From positions 1 to 29,610 of the IMG/VR virus record IMGVR_UViG_3300031878_000003: a DNA stretch of 29,610 nt; one strand, written 5' to 3'. Positions within the stretch are counted from its first letter, which is position 1; each line of letters starts with the position of its first letter. Origin of the DNA: a virus. This document shows, in pieces, positions 28,778 through 29,610 of this stretch. The notes under the pieces are model-generated. The model made no database searches. It worked only from the letters and a program-made list of their open reading frames with translations, and was not told the DNA's origin. The translations under genes were made by a program, and so were the position numbers.

Positions 28778-29610
28778 TTATATCCTCCCGAACCGCGCTA
28801 AGCGCGTGAGGCTATCAATCTCGCTGCGCACCAGCATCGCTACCCGCCGCTCGTCCATTCCCGGCGCAGCGTTGACGGTGATCCCCCCGACGTTGACCGT
28901 TGCCGACGCTGGAGGCGGGGCGGTCACCGCGTCGCGGGTGAGCAGCGGCAGCGGCGCTAACCCCTCGGTCAATCCCCGCAGAATACCCTCTGCGAGCGGT
29001 ACGCCGACCTCGCGCGCCGCGACGCGCGACGGCGAGCGGATGCCGAGCGCCGCTTTTGCTGCGTCCAGCGCCGCCTTCGCCGCATCTGCCGCCGCCTGCG
29101 CCAACCCGCGCGCCGCGCTCTCCACGCCGCTGCGTATTCCGCCGATCAGCGCCGCGCCCAACGACGGCGCAGCGGCAAGCGCCTGGCGGAACGCGGCTTC
29201 GAGACGCGGGTACAGCGTCTGGAACAGCGATGACAGCGTACTCATCAGATTTTCCGCAGATGCGCGTATCCCATTCCAGAGCGCTTCCGCGACGCGCTTG
29301 ATCGCCTCCCACGCCGCGCTCCAGTCGCCGCGCAGTGCGGCAGTTCCCGCCTCGAACAGCCCGCGCAGCACTGCGAGTGCGGTTTCCGTCAGCGTCTTTA
29401 TTTGGTCCCACGCGAACCGCGCGACGGCGGTGATCTCGTTTCCGAAATTGCGCCACACCCACTGCGCCGCCGCGACCAGCGCTTCAATCGCGGCTTGAAC
29501 GAACCGCGCGGCAGCGACGACGACGCTCATCACCCCGTCCCACGTCCGTTGCGCAAACGCAAGAATATCCGCGCCGTGCGCGTTCCAGACGCGCACCGCC
29601 AGCGCGGTTG
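28778..29610 (-). CDS. Tail tape measure protein, C-terminal part
   Basis: At least 277 residues are visible, and the reading frame runs off the right edge, so the N-terminus is missing. It has long amphipathic helices rich in Ala (AALRGDWSAAWEAIKRVAEALWNGIRA; AARGLAQAAADAAKAALDAA), then GIRSPSRVAAREVGVPLAEGI, a motif common in tape measure proteins. The end GGITVNAAPGMDERRVAMLVRSE is the usual C-terminal signature. It sets tail length and guides DNA ejection. The Dit-like gene follows directly. Confidence 0.85.
   Translation of the reverse strand, partial: TALAVRVWNAHGADILAFAQRTWDGVMSVVVAAARFVQAAIEALVAAAQWVWRNFGNEITAVARFAWDQIKTLTETALAVLRGLFEAGTAALRGDWSAAWEAIKRVAEALWNGIRASAENLMSTLSSLFQTLYPRLEAAFRQALAAAPSLGAALIGGIRSGVESAARGLAQAAADAAKAALDAAKAALGIRSPSRVAAREVGVPLAEGILRGLTEGLAPLPLLTRDAVTAPPPASATVNVGGITVNAAPGMDERRVAMLVRSEIDSLTRLARFGRI

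Noticed and set aside
1-29610. Integrase, phage repressor and tRNA genes
   Set aside because: I looked for tyrosine or serine recombinase motifs, CI-type helix-turn-helix proteins and tRNA cloverleafs, and saw none that could be supported. The missing part between the window ends could still hold some.

Overview
The window reads as most of a tailed double-stranded DNA phage genome (siphovirus-like, HK97-type head) from a bacterial host. It is GC-rich by eye, with strong AGGAGG-type ribosome binding sites and sigma70-type promoters. No integrase, phage repressor, tRNA or host gene was recognised. The GC-rich codon use and the protein styles would suit a thermophilic Chloroflexota host, but that is only a guess.

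Almost everything is read leftward (minus strand). The late unit starts at about 7.4 kb from a promoter with a perfect -10 box but no good -35 box. It runs through a small membrane protein, a TerS-like protein, large terminase, a portal fused to a Mu-F-type domain, an HK97-gp10-like protein, prohead protease, major capsid protein, a likely decoration protein, a gp6-like connector and the first tail genes, and leaves the window at position 1. The right end (29.6 to 25.0 kb, also minus strand) carries the end of the tape measure protein, two distal tail proteins, an endolysin and two small holin-like membrane proteins. The two ends therefore look like one late operon on a circular or permuted map, with the major tail protein, tail chaperones and the start of the tape measure protein missing from the window.

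The early and middle unit (23.9 to 7.6 kb, minus strand) holds a primase-helicase fusion, a PD-(D/E)XK protein, a family A DNA polymerase, a Cas4/RecB-like exonuclease, an SSB-like protein with an acidic tip, a second PD-(D/E)XK protein, a membrane-anchored FtsK-like ATPase with neighbouring multi-pass membrane proteins, a PP-loop (PAPS-reductase-like) protein, a membrane protein with a His/Gln-rich repeat and a zinc ribbon, and a possible sliding-clamp-like protein. Four short genes on the plus strand each have their own promoter and terminator. Six small proteins appear to be paralogues of one undescribed family.

The most striking feature is an element of exactly 44 bp, present in 11 copies. 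It has 10-bp terminal inverted repeats (GTCACAACAC/GTGTTGTGAC) around a conserved A-rich core. Several copies lie next to terminators, three sit at a 96-bp period behind the capsid gene, and four lie inside two real genes, always in the same translated frame. A second, 32-bp palindromic repeat fills the tail of the FtsK-like gene and is translated in two different frames. Three divergent promoter pairs with back-to-back -35 boxes 36 to 38 bp apart suggest one shared regulator.
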